A stretch of 25,181 nt of DNA from Perkinsus marinus ATCC 50983 (lineage: Eukaryota > Perkinsozoa > Perkinsida > Perkinsidae): the NCBI RefSeq assembly GCF_000006405.1, contig NW_003205331.1, positions 224,710-249,890 of the forward strand, read 5' to 3'. Numbering within the stretch: position 1 is the first letter of the stretch; every line of letters starts with the position of its first letter. Below, one piece after another: positions 1 through 10,089 of the stretch. Position numbers and translations under genes: made by a program. The notes below the pieces were generated by a model. The model searched no databases. It saw nothing but the letters and a program-made list of their open reading frames with translations, and was not told the DNA's origin.

Positions 1-69
1 GTGTATCGTGTGTATCAGTGAAGGTCTTACGGATGATCAAGTGTGCTGTGGCAGCCTTAGTAAAACGAT

Positions 70-960
70 AACTTAACGGTCACCTTTGCAGGCAATCGAT
101 TCGTTCATCCGATGCCGCATATGGGCATCATCCAAATATGGATCATATCACGAAGTATGGTGAATAGTTCGAGACGCCTATCGAGACGCTCGGCAGAAAT
201 ATATCTAGCCCCTTAGCTACTAGGTCTTCGTGACGAAGGGGCGGAGCTCGCTTAGTCCTCGTCCATTGATTCATTCAGTAGACACACCAAGCTCTACCCC
301 GGAATATGCCTCCGGTTCGCTCCCCTGGTCATTAAAGGTTTTCGTGCATATCTCTTCGAGCTGCTCGCATAATAGAGTTGTTCGATTTTAGTGCAAACCT
401 CGACATATAGAGGAGTCGTTTGATCCATCTGATGGCCGCCTACGCTTCGTAGTTAAGCTAGAACAATTCTTTCTGCACGCACGCACAACGCGAAAGTGCC
501 TGTTGTTGCGGTACATGCTCCGCTCGCTTCGCTCGCTCCGCAACTATGTAGCTCACACAGCTGAACGCGTATCCTGGAATATGGTTTCACACCTTTTCTT
601 GTCTTAGTGTTGACCAAACACATGGTTGGCATTGTCAACTTGACAATGGCTGACGATCAGAATCACACCGTGAGGTAAGATGTAAATCTTATTAGTAATG
701 ATATAACACATTGGAGTTCAACTCGAAACTATTAGTAGACAATATAATTAGCTCGTCACCATGGAGATGAATGAATCGATGGTTAGCATTTAACAACGCT
801 CGGTCCTACTCGGCACAGTACCCTTGGGTGAGGAACCAATGCAAAAGGCGGAAGATCATCGCAGTGTTGCGCTTCCGACGGCTGGAGTCCGGTCTGGTCA
901 GAGCGTTCATCAGGATTAGCTGCAGAGTCACTCTTTGCGGAGCTCGACGAGAACTGTGAG
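70..960 (+). repeat. Long dispersed repeat, copy A
   Basis: This stretch shares several blocks in the same order with 8300-9095. Near its start both have a block ending in catccgatgcc, then gcatcatccaa and tatcacga. Near its end both have caacgctcggtcctac followed about 13 bases later by ccttgggtgaggaa. The middle is much more diverged, with only short shared words such as acgctcgg. No transposase-like reading frame is visible, so it looks like an old non-autonomous element or segmental repeat. The ends are approximate, and element type is unknown. The short open frames inside are not convincing genes. Confidence 0.6.
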
Positions 961-1689
961 GAATAATTTGATGCTTTAATGATTCGCAAATAATTCGTAC
1001 ATTTCGATTCAATCTCGCTAATAACTTCTACCAGGTTGAAGTTACTAGCGGAAGAATCTACCTTCACGCGAGGGGGGAATGCATAATGGGCGCTCAAGTA
1101 TGGTTGATGTACTATACATGTACGTCAACAGAGGCGCGCGTACATCATGTACACATGCCGTGGAGGCATACGAGAACAGCGATGCCTTCTAATAAACGTC
1201 GCCTACCAAACGACGATATGAAAGTCGTTCTGGACGATCCGTTTATTAGAGTTCTCTCGCTTCCAGCGAAACGACTGATAGTTATACCGTGTTCCGATTC
1301 CAAGGCACAGATTGAAGGCTCCTTCAATGGTTACCAACTCAACGATAGTGTATAATAATAACTCATGAACGATGTAAGATGGCTATCAACGCTGTTGCGG
1401 CTCAGTTGCTTCAAGACGTAGGGGGATCAAAACCACATAGAACCTTAGCATACGCATGCAACTTTGTGGAACGTATATAACATAGCCAATGACGGACTGC
1501 GGAGTTAGGACAGACAATACTAAGGATACCGTTCTCAACTCTTAGCATCATCATGCTATATAACTAAGGCATAACAAAGCACATATACATTTCGTGACAT
1601 CATTCTGTAACAACGCTCGGAAATGCGACTACACAATGAGACTGACTACATCAACAACTTCAAAGTGACTGTAAGACCGAAATGACCTA
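961..1689. other. No clear gene; one short open frame
   Basis: I see no recognisable gene here. A plus-strand open frame at 1086-1355 (89 codons) includes a plausible-looking stretch around KVVLDDPFIRVLSLPAKRL, but it has no signal peptide, clear splice sites or recognisable domain. It could be an exon of a decayed gene or chance. Confidence 0.4.
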
Positions 1690-2049
1690 CGAGGAAATAT
1701 GATGGGCGGAAAAACAACACCCTCTCCGCGACGGATTGGTTGTTCGGGACGAAATGCACTGTGTTCGACCGGAAACAATGTGTTCGTCAATACTCCATAG
1801 TGACGATACAACCCCATCATCTGGGATCAGGAAATAAATGGCCTCATATTCGTCTCCGCCACCCAGCTCGTACGTCATCAGACCAGATTTAACCACGAGC
1901 TCATCGTATTCGGAGGAATCATAAAGTGCTACCAAAGCGAGATGAAGCCTACCACCAAAGAACGATGTTTGGATTTGGAACCGGAACATCACGATTGAGA
2001 AGCATAAGAATTTACAAACTCGATTCTGTATGATCGTAACCATCATCAT
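1690..2049 (-). pseudogene. Decayed fragment of the secreted-protein family found at 10631-11468
   Basis: The minus-strand translation resembles the C-terminal half of the plus-strand secreted protein at 10631-11468. Shared features in order are QTxF, then LYDSSEYDEL (YDSTKYQEI in the other), then LMTYEL (LVSYVL), then SSLWSIDE (SSLWDIDA). The last part of the match continues in another minus-strand frame near 1690-1760 (AFRPEQPIRRGEGVVF against HFSPNNHSNPDRVLVH). The fragment therefore has at least one frame break and lacks the N-terminal half with the signal peptide. No function is known for the family. I infer a partial, inactive paralogue, though it could also be exons of a more complete diverged gene. 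Confidence 0.6.
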
Positions 2050-2233
2050 TGGCTACGATGATAATGATTCAGCACCCACTGGTGGCCACAGGACAAAGCA
2101 GTAGAGGCATTTATGGAGCACAGACAACTGCAACAAAACCGCCGAGCAACCCGCGAGTCCCTCGAGCCGAATGGAGCACAACAAAAGACGGCCCCAGCCT
2201 CAACACTCTTCCCAACTCGAATCACTCAAACAG

Positions 2234-4762
2234 TCAAACGCTTCGCTTTCGTTTACGTCGTAAAGTTACTTTACGATGCGCTCCAACAACACTAGTAGTA
2301 ATCTTGCAATCTTGCATTTTCCTAACGCATGCTTTATATCGATGACAAGCAACCATATGATCATTCACGACTCCCACTGCTTGCAGCAACGAATACACTG
2401 TGGTCGGCCCCACCATCCTGAAACAAACTCCATAATTCAACTTCACCAACAACAATTTCCGTCGGAGCAACAGCACAGGTACGTACTTGTGATTGGTGAA
2501 GAGAAGAGGAAATTTCTGTTCTCACAACATAACCGAGCTTATTCCTGCCCGGCCCAGAAACATGCTATACTCTCTGTTGTGACAATTGTGTCGGTACTGT
2601 TCCTCAAGCTTAGTATCTTTTAAGCTGTGCCAGGCTAGTAGTGCTTATAGGTAATCAATAGTTAAACAAGTTAATTCTCAGGTAATTATCATTCCCCTAT
2701 GATGAATGATCTCGTGTTAACCCAGGAGACTGGACGTAGCCCTGGCAAACCCATCTCGGAATTTCAACACTTCAATATTGCTCATCCATCAATCAATGAT
2801 CACCCGCGTCTTTTCTCTCAACATGCCTCGTCACAGACAACCACCAAACCGTCTTTTCAAACGTCCTCCATGACCATGGAGACTCATTCCTCGAAATTGG
2901 TCTTCTGTTCGACGAATTTGAGCTTTCGTTTCCGAATTCATAAATGGCATTTACGAATTCGAACTTTCATTTCGCGAAAAACTCCTTTCACTCGTCGAAA
3001 ATCGAATTTCATCTTCTAATTTGTTCTTTCACAGGAATTTGAGCATTCTAAATTCTGGTAGAATCATGATCATGGCGCGTGCCCACTCCATGAGCTTAAG
3101 AGCGTATCCCACCAAACTGCAACCAAGTACTACCACTACTACCTACCGAAATCCCCTCCTCTTCATATCCTCAGCTATTCTCTTTGATAAGTCCGTATGC
3201 GAAGGTATATCACTAACGTTTGTCCAACTGTTCACGACCTGATGCACCAGCAGCTCTACATGAGGTCACTATACTCTGCTCTTTCACACTCAAAAACAAC
3301 TTCGCCATCCATTACTCTCCGTCCAGCCTCTCCCTATTGCGCTTTCACAATTGCACGGTATGAAATCATTCAATACCTTCACTATCATCTACTTTAGTTT
3401 TACTCCCTATTTAATTCGTTATTCAATTCGAATGGCGATCCGAAAACAAGAACCTCGCGATGGCTGATTTGACCTCACCTGTTGCCCCCCTGTGAAGTGC
3501 CATATGTACTGACATAAACCTCCAAACCTACCAACACCAGAAACCTTAAAATTTGCAAGTCGCCCTTTCCCAGAAATTCCATACAATATACCTTTTTTTG
3601 AGTGAAAACTAGTTCATACACGTCTGACACGATGAAAAATACGACCCGTAGGTGAAACTTTTACCAATTCTAACCAGCCAAACACACAAAAGGGAGGGAG
3701 AATGTCAGTCTAAAGGTATTGCCGACACCAGAAGCTTTGAAATTTGTGAGCTGCTCTTCCCTACCGACGTGTAGTCCTATCATATTAGGACTATACAGTC
3801 CGAACACCGATCAGTCATATCATATAAAACGCGAGACGCTTCCCAATAAGCCGTCGATAAAGAAATTATATAAAATATATACATATCAATGTGTGTGGAT
3901 GAATTATATAACTCCATCGATTCCTCCCAGCTACTACTCCTCTCGAACAGCTCTAGCCGCCTCCGCATTCCTATACACACTCTCGATCTTCCTTCGACTT
4001 CTCACCACATCACAACCACTGTCAAGTACAGCATCGACTAGAACATCCATCGATGAAGCCTCTTCTGTTGCCCCCACAAGCGCCTCGATATCAAAGTCCT
4101 TGAATGCTCTAACACAGAAAGTGTATGTCTGCATACGATCACTTTGAAAAAAAGAGGTCGTACTCATGTACTCATAGATCGTCAATGTTACACTTCCACA
4201 ATGTGTAATTACATCAGTTCTGCTAATCGGATGAATCGCTGTGGACTACAAAACTCCGACGGTCATCCTCCCAGACTAAACATTTCCATATATTCCTTCA
4301 TCCTTCATAACGCCATCCTCCTTATAATTACTTCTTATATCCGCTCCGCTTAGCCAAAATCGTCGCCCAGCTGAGGCCAGCCTGCGCTCCCTCCAGCGAG
4401 ATCATCTCAAACATAAGGCGATCATCAGCCACAACGGGCACCCCCCATTCGTTATCGTGGTATCTAGAAAGGTAACCGGGAAAGAAAATATTCATAGTGC
4501 GGTGGAGCACTCTTAGAGAATTGCGTGGGAGTATTCTTGTGAAGAGCAGCAGCTCAATATTCAGCACTACACTCTTGATGGTTACGTGTGGTATAATGGA
4601 ATGATGCCCCCAAGAATAGACCCAACGACCTCCCGAGAGACAGCAAGACGCTCTACCACTGCCCCAGAATTCCATACGCAATCATTACTTCACATAGTCC
4701 TCCCTGCCAGCTCCTGTATACTTCCCCACCCACCCACATCTAACTACTTCACTACCCGACAT
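2234..4762 (-). CDS. tag: DNA-3-methyladenine glycosylase I (Tag), multi-exon
   Basis: Tag removes 3-methyladenine from DNA in base-excision repair. The exons I can place on the minus strand are 4762-4689 (starting MSGSEVVRCGWVGKY), 4463-4332 (YHDNEWGVPVV, FEMISLEGAQAGLSW), 4108-3938 (AFKDFDIEALVG, SRRKIESVYRNAEA), about 3255-3147 (NVSDIPSHTDLSKRI, EDMKRRGFR) and 2417-2234 (MVGPTTVYSLLQAVG, VVNDHMVACHRY). Introns 1 (225 bp), 2 (223 bp) and 4 (729 bp) are GT-AG and keep the frame. The zinc ligands known in E. coli Tag (Cys4, His17, His175, Cys179) are matched by Cys9, His27 and the His and Cys of NDHMVAC. The base-pocket Glu38 and Trp46 are matched by Glu49 and Trp57. Between exons 3 and 4 about 12-15 residues (the FLWSF region of E. 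coli Tag) are not found, so a small exon may lie in the 3256-3937 interval or be lost. The C-terminal tail after HRY is longer than in bacteria. Confidence 0.85.
2289..2331. repeat. Short dispersed repeat shared with 5403-5447
   Basis: The core aatcttgcaatcttgcattt followed by ycc and aacgc recurs at about 5406-5440. Here it lies inside the last Tag exon as drawn, beyond the conserved NDHMVAC motif, so the true Tag stop or a further splice could lie before it. An actagtag word is also near both copies. Confidence 0.55.
2913..3055. repeat. Degenerate gaattt-type repeat
   Basis: Four related units, gaatttgagctttcgtttc, gaattcgaactttcatttc, gaatttcatcttct and gaatttgagcattcta, occur at about 2917, 2956, 3004 and 3035. 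They lie in intron 4 of the Tag gene. They appear to be an eroded tandem array with irregular spacing of about 30-50 bp. Confidence 0.5.
3417..3770 (+). repeat. Dispersed repeat in Tag intron, related to 14477-14640
   Basis: Position 3417-3590 shares tcgaatggc, gatttgacctcacctgttgc, tgccatatgtac, ggacat or gacat, and aacctccaaacctaccaa with 14477-14640 in the same order. Its tail (cacc agaaaccttaaaatttgc) is repeated in part at 3722-3770 (caccagaagctttgaaattt, then gctgctcttccc, which again matches 14609). The element is therefore present here as one longer copy plus a partial tail copy about 190 bp on. No coding capacity or terminal repeats are seen. Class is unknown. Confidence 0.65.
4612..4672 (-). 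repeat. tRNA-like element (SINE head) in Tag intron 1
   Basis: On the minus strand, beginning about 16 bases into intron 1, there is an A-box-like TGGGGCAGTGGTAGAGCG and, 44 bases later, a degenerate B-box in GGTCGTTGGGTCTATTCTTG. An A-to-B spacing of 44 is that of a tRNA. The B-box part closely matches the element at 21182-21203 (aggtcgtgggatctattctt). The T-arm and acceptor stem do not pair, so this is a tRNA-derived repeat and not a working tRNA gene. Confidence 0.55.
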
Positions 4763-5769
4763 CCTCCTGCTACTACTATAGACCACCGCGACGAGTTACA
4801 ACTCAACTCTACCAATTGAGAGCATCTCCCACCTTCACAAAATCACCAAAATTCCGACGGTCTAATGTGAGTGATCCGACACACCCTCGAACGACTCGTC
4901 GCAAATGAACTATTCACATCTGGGCTACCTCTCATAATTTGAGAGTTAAATTTCCGACCAGCTTCAAAACGTTGTTTTTCTCAACGACCGAAGGTTCCAA
5001 GTCACACCCGAAAGGCTTGTTGATGTTAAACACTATCAAGTTGACACGATTTATTTTCATTGAAGTTTCACCCGCGATATGAAAAACACTAGTGAAATAC
5101 ATACTTCACAGCTACTTCGTACCGCAATATCGCGTTTTTTACCGAGTTTAACGCCACTTCACGTAAAACGGGTTATGAAACTCCATCGCAGTAGCTTGAT
5201 TATACTCCCGGATCCTCTCATTATCTCCTGACCTCTCATTTCCCAATCCTCCCAAGAACCAACCATCCCAACCGCCGGACAAACACTAGTTTAAACGGTC
5301 GAGCCCGGAATTTTTTCCCCAACTCAAAACAGTTACCATCTCAACAATCAGCACACACTAGTAGAAACGACTCATTTTCTCCATCAACCATTTCAACCTA
5401 ATCAATACAACAAATCTTGCAATCTTGCATTTCCCCAACGCGCCTCCCCCTAACCTCTAAGGAGCGGCTCCTTGTCGTTGCTCTGAGCGCTGCTTCACAT
5501 TGTAGTTATGCACTCTAGCTATGTTCACCTGCTCCACACAATGCTGACCGCATCGGGCAATAGCTATCGAATATTAGATAGTTCGAGTAGAAGGAAACGA
5601 ACAACATTCAAAAAACAACAGAAGTGATGGAGTTATTGCACTCCACACAGTTCAACAACCCACTTCCAACCCTCTGACTTTCATTACCTCAGTGGTAGTG
5701 ATTTGGTCCCGAACAACCGCGATTCCCTGCTCTAAATCACCCAAGCTCTTCCGTGCGCTCTCTTCGTTG
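4763..5769. other. Non-coding, C/A-rich upstream region of the Tag gene
   Basis: No gene is recognisable here. The plus strand is conspicuously poor in G. A copy of the short repeat of 2289-2331 lies at about 5403-5447 (caaatcttgcaatcttgcat). The Tag promoter should lie just above 4762, but I see no TATA-like or other defined element. Confidence 0.4.
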
Positions 5770-6057
5770 TCATTCAACAGCTCCGCTGAGAGCAACATCC
5801 TCAAAAATAGCAAAATGAATTTTCTCTTCTGCGATAAGTGGTAAACAGAGCTTAACGAGTCGAGAATAATTATGAACGAAAATTATTTTATCAAGTTGTT
5901 TCTGCAATTTCCGGCGTCTTATTATAGGAAGAAACGCCTTTCCTGGGGATCGAACCAGGGATGTCGGAATGATAAACGTGAACCACTCCCTACTCCACTC
6001 ACTTGCTTCATCCAACTTATACTCCAAAAGAATGTTAGCTCCCAACCACAAACACAC
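5770..6057 (-). CDS. Uncertain open frame spanning a tRNA-like element
   Basis: A 95-codon minus-strand frame is open across a tRNA-like element (about 5946-6002). Its last part (DKIIFVHNYSRLVKLCLP, EEKIHFAIFEDVALS) looks protein-like, while the middle is simply the translated tRNA-like DNA. A GTGAGT donor-like site at 6002 and an acceptor-like ttgcag near 5902 could define an intron of about 100 bp around the element, but the flanking frames do not join cleanly with that splice. I do not recognise a family. It may be a decayed exon or chance. Confidence 0.2.
   Translation of the reverse strand: MCLWLGANILLEYKLDEASEWSREWFTFIIPTSLVRSPGKAFLPIIRRRKLQKQLDKIIFVHNYSRLVKLCLPLIAEEKIHFAIFEDVALSGAVE
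5902..6002 (-). repeat. tRNA-like element inside an intron-like segment
   Basis: On the minus strand GTGAGTGGAGTAGGGAGTGG (donor-like and A-box-like) is followed by CCTGGTTCGATCCCCAGG, a B-box flanked by self-complementary arms of five bases with an eight-base loop. The segment ends near an acceptor-like ggaaattgcag. Total length is about 101 bp, close to the 97-bp tRNA-like introns elsewhere in the window. The block agtggaatagggagta of the 19481-19577 element resembles gagtggagtagggagtgg here. Confidence 0.55.
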
Positions 6058-7227
6058 CGAGTCTATCTCCTGAACAATGCAACCCTCTGCTACACCATCA
6101 TTTCTCCTCTCCGAAAACCATCATCGCCACACGCGCGGAATTATACTCTTTACACTAGAACAGTCATACCAATTCCAACCATAGCCAAATCACACTTCTG
6201 AGAATTCCTCGGCAATTTTCCAGTGCACTCTTCTCGCTTCATCATTGCTGCTTATCACACTAGTATGCGACACACGAAAACTTCGGATTTGTCCAACTCG
6301 AGAGCTCACTAACTGCGGTACATGCGTTTGCCCACTACCCCATCAGACACAGTCAATGTCCTTATACAGAATCGAGATCTCTATAATTTACCCATCCTAC
6401 CTGTGGGTTCACTCTAGCACTGGCATGAGCGTTGTCAGTAAGTGGAAAGCGACATCTATACCTACATTTGCGCATGCGTGCCATACCATAACTTTCTCAA
6501 ATCATCATTACTCTCCCACACCACTTTCCTTCTGTTTTGTCAAATACGTTACAGTTTCCTTCGCCTGTTTGATATCGGGCAACTTCCTCTTGATCGAGCG
6601 ACGTTGCGACATCAGCTGCTCGTTCATGTACTGATACCTGCGCGCGCACATAAAATAACTCAACAACGGCAAACTAAGCACGGCTTCATTTTCAGCTCTT
6701 TACTGCTGGAATAATTTCGTGGCGCGTGACTATTCCACCCCGCTACTACTTGCTGAGAAGTTCCCTAAGCCCGCCTAGAACAGCCATGGGGTCTCGCTTG
6801 CCGACGAAAATCTCCACATTCTCCTAAACGTATCGGAAAAGAGTATCTTCGCTTCAATTACGCCCGCCTTAAATACATACTAGTAAAATTCAAAAAGTAT
6901 ACTGTCAAAGGAGAAATCGTTCGAACATCATAACCAAAACTAAAAACACTGGTCACGACGATATGAACGATGATACCAAAAAATAAAATCAAACAACTTT
7001 CTCCCAGAAATTGCAAAAAAATACGAAAATTTCTCACGAGTAGCTTTTAAGGAAAAAGATCTTATTCAAAAAGGTCCACAGAGTCTGAGAATGAGCTGCT
7101 CACTAGCAAGAGGTCAATACTGGAGAATGGCAATTTATGCAGGCTTGATGATTCCACCAAGGAGAGAGTAAAATTAAACCAACTGTCGCGGTAAACTATA
7201 CAAAGGCGTGGAACGTTTATCAACAGG
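6058..7227. other. No recognisable gene
   Basis: Plus-strand open frames at 6245-6634 and 6442-6714 have no recognisable domain and biased, C-rich composition, and I regard them as chance. At 6715-6731 the word atttcgtggcgcgtgac is present, and it occurs again, inverted, at 7556-7572 inside a tRNA-like element, so a fragment of that family probably lies here. Confidence 0.4.
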
Positions 7228-7695
7228 TTAAATCAGTCGATCAGAGAGCCCTGTAAAACGCTCGATGCTTGCAGGTCCTACTGAGGGGGGAGGGGTCGAA
7301 GTTATTACAATGAATTTAGCTCGAGGGATGTTGCTATTAGCCGTCCCTTCCTCCGCATCAGTCGATAAGACCAACTCGGCAGGGTCGAAAGGCTCGTACT
7401 TGACCTCTTCTGTATCTTGTACGTTCGACATTAGGATACCCCTCAAGGACAACAGCTGCTACAGTAAGCTGCTGAAGCGGTTCGAGAGTTACTCTCGAGC
7501 ACATAGACTAGGAATATTCTGGCAGAGATCGAACCTTAGCCCAACCGATAATTCTGTCACGCGCCACGAAATTAATCTGCACGTATCGGTATCCTTCAGC
7601 GTGCGCAGGCATCGACTGCAAGTTTCAGCCTGAAACGTCCGGAGATAGCAAATGGGCGGATTTTGATCGTTACCCTACACGAAGCTTGTGGAGTG
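7228..7695 (-). CDS. Possible exons of an unrecognised gene around a tRNA-like intron
   Basis: Two minus-strand stretches look coding. About 7690-7617 reads TIKIRPFAISGRFRLKLA, and from 7507 downward one frame reads SMCSRVTLEPLQQLTVAAVV, LEGYPNVERTRYRRGQ. They join in phase if a 109-bp GT-AG segment (7508-7616) is an intron. A second frame over 7452-7228 (VQDTEEVKYEPFDPAELV, acidic) is also open, so the true frame is undecided. No family is recognised. The gene start and end are not visible. Confidence 0.3.
7508..7616 (-). repeat. tRNA-like element in a candidate 109-bp intron
   Basis: The minus strand starts GTCGATGCC and ends in the acceptor-like TATTCCTAG. Inside is TTTCGTGGCGCGTGACAG (weak A-box) and AAGGTTCGATCTCTGCC (B-box, at 7535-7525), which lies 17 bases before the acceptor. 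The same B-box variant GGTTCGATCTC occurs in the 24085-24181 element. Confidence 0.5.
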
Positions 7696-8299
7696 TAGAG
7701 TGGTGCAATCACTCGACCATGACGCACTCGCCCGCGAAGCCAGTTACTCTTGAGCCTGTGTATTTCGTGTGATGCTGTTGCTGCTGGTCCTAGCTGTTAA
7801 TGCGGGGCTTATTGATACTTTAGTTTATCACCTATCAGCTGCTGGTGAGCGTGATGGCTCATCTTGCCAACCTTCTGCTACCCGGTAGTTTCTGATTTTC
7901 AGCATCTTGACGTGCAATCCTCAACTGTGTGAGGATGGCTGTTGAAGTCGGCAGGGCGGGATGAGTTAAGTCAACGAGTTTTGGGTGAGAAGCTGCGATC
8001 AGGCATGTGTTTGCATGACAAGAAAGTAGCGTTCTCCGGTAACTTCCAGAGAAAGGGTTTCACTTTCGGATAAACTAGCTTGTCTCGGATAAAATGAGGG
8101 CAATTTAACCTAGTTTCGTCCAAGGGAATGTAAGTGGTGGGATCATCTCTACTTCAACAGGCACGACTATTCCTTGACATGACGAGCCCACAGAGGTGCT
8201 CAAATGATTGGAGTCATCCCGTAAGATGCTATTCAACTACATTCCTTGTGTTCAAAGTGCGAAGTGCGCTCAATGAACGCCGCTCACCAGCCAAGTGAG
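7696..8299. other. No gene seen
   Basis: No open frame of note and no recognisable repeat was found. The composition is balanced. Confidence 0.4.
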
Positions 8300-9095
8300 G
8301 ACAATGGCAGACAGTGTCAATGACAACTGGTCACCTCCGCGGGCAGCCGAACCGTCCATCCGATGCCGGCAAATAAGCATCATCCAAGTATGAACCCTAT
8401 CACGAGGTAGAGTGGATGCTTGTGCCGATCATCGAGAAATCGGTATTCACCCGGACTTGAACAGGGTGTGTCACGGCCCCCAGGGGACATTCTATCCACT
8501 AGACGATAGCGACTTCATCTGTGAATGTACGAGAACGCTCGGGAGAGATAGATAGGGATGTTAGAGCGCACCAATGTATATTCGTATATTGATCGATCAT
8601 AAGTTCCTCGTAGCACTTCGGGTTATCCGGACCGGGTATGGAGTCGGGCAGCTCTCGTGTCCTACTGGAGTGTAGTGAACTCCCTCCGACAAGAGTACCG
8701 TTTGTAATTTGTGCTATTTTTGTGTAATTTTCTGAGTTAGGTTGTGCATTTGTCTCTCCTCGCTAGATGATGTTTTTAAGCGTATTACGATATTGCGATG
8801 CATATTTGAGCATTGGATGAGTATCTCTTCCTATTGTCAAGTCTAGAGGGAAATCACAACAGGGTTCAGTCAATATAGTCGGAGTTATGAGTTTGTCATC
8901 ATAGAGATGAATAAATTATAAGTCGATGATTATCATCCATCACTTTACGTGGAAGAACGTCACTAGGGCGCTGTAACCAGCTACGATGGGATCATCCTTA
9001 GCAACGCTCGGTCCTACCCGACGCAGTGTCCTTGGGTGAGGAAACTAAAGACGAAGGATCGTCGCAGGGTTGCGTTCCCGAGTCGGAATTTCCCA
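8300..9095 (+). repeat. Long dispersed repeat, copy B
   Basis: It shares ordered blocks with copy A (70-960): gtccatccgatgcc, gcatcatccaagtatg, ctatcacga, acgctcggg, and near the end caacgctcggtcctac then ccttgggtgaggaa. It has insertions relative to copy A, including a tRNA-like segment at 8452-8525. Copy C on the other strand (about 11955-12300) shares both the terminal block and the segment next to the tRNA-like part. Confidence 0.6.
8452..8525 (-). repeat. tRNA-like segment (degenerate) within copy B
   Basis: On the minus strand GTCGCTATCGTCTAGTGGAT (A-box TCGTCTAGTGG) is followed by CACCCTGTTCAAGTCCGGGT (B-box TGTTCAAGTCC with a T-stem that pairs at four of five positions). Total size is that of a tRNA. 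The acceptor ends do not pair well and the anticodon arm is unclear, so this is a tRNA relic or SINE head. The word actatcgtctacccactgg at 12251-12269 (plus strand) is the counterpart in inverted copy C. Confidence 0.6.
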
Positions 9096-9185
9096 CTGAT
9101 GATGTGTAGCATTAGATCAGAAGCGGAGCTATAGATATACTCCCCTGTTGGTAGAAGTTGGTATTTTGAGGCGCAATTTCAAAAC

Positions 9186-9377
9186 GTATATGCTAAGAAT
9201 ATGTGGAGGAAACTTTTACCGGTCTCACTAACTACAAAGAGTTAGGCCCTGAAACTTGGAGGTCATATCAGGTAAAGCATAAGTACATACCTCCCTGAGC
9301 CGCAAGATGATACTCGTTGTAGTGGCTGTGCACGAGCCGAAAAACCGGATATGCTAAGAATGTGTGGAGGGGTGTAT
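9186..9377 (+). repeat. Direct repeat pair, 162 bp apart
   Basis: The word gtatatgctaagaatatgtg then gagg at 9186-9212 recurs as ggatatgctaagaatgtgtg then gagg at 9348-9374. The intervening DNA shows no coding potential. This could be two copies of a short element end or a local duplication. Confidence 0.6.
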
Positions 9378-10089
9378 CTTCGATTCTAAGGCCACTAACC
9401 AACGGGTAATCCTCTTCAGTAAACCTAAAGGGGTTGCCCCTATCTCTGGTAACTCTATTACAACTTATTAAGTTGTCGTACTTCGAGTACTGTACTCGCT
9501 GCTCTCACAATATAAGTTCTGATCCCAACTAGTCTCCATGTAATAGATTAACAACTTTCAATTGCGTCTGGGCATTCGTCATTGGAGAACTTTCTGCCAC
9601 GTGCTAGCTAACGAGTTTCTCTAAAGAGGTTTAAAATAGTGTATCTGATGGGGCATACCGTATGTGAATTGATCACTAATGAGCAACTGAAATTTCCCGA
9701 CTGAGACCGATTCTCTCATTTTTCTGGCAGCAGGTCTACTTGGCCCCAGACTCTGGGGGCGGGATGTGCGTCTGCGTGCTACTTTCGCACGCAGAGTCCT
9801 GGGTGTTATATGCTGTAATCAGGCATTAGTCGAGCAAGGTCGAACCTTAGTGGTCTTATGTAGGGCCAATGATACCACTAAGGGGAGAATACATTTCATA
9901 CGAGAAAAATCCTGTGGACAGACAGGGACGAGCCACCCTTCATTATCTATGCCCTTACACAGTTGCACGCATACACAAAGGCTTTTCTGCGCCTTGGATA
10001 AGCTTTAGTTGGGAGTCAACTTAGGCACTCAACATGGGATAGATCCTCTACACATCTTATGTCATGTTGAACACCGACACACGCATTGA
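9378..10089. other. No recognisable gene
   Basis: A plus-strand frame at 9766-10008 (80 codons, containing RRVLGVICCNQALVEQGR) has no recognisable domain. A tcgaaccttag word at 9839 also occurs at 7529 within a tRNA-like element. I see nothing else. Confidence 0.35.

Noticed and set aside
3540-3590. Possible missing Tag exon (YIVWNFWERAT on the minus strand)
   Set aside because: It faintly resembles the FLWSF region and follows an acceptor-like AG, but it lies within a dispersed repeat also found at 14.6 kb and lacks a fitting donor.
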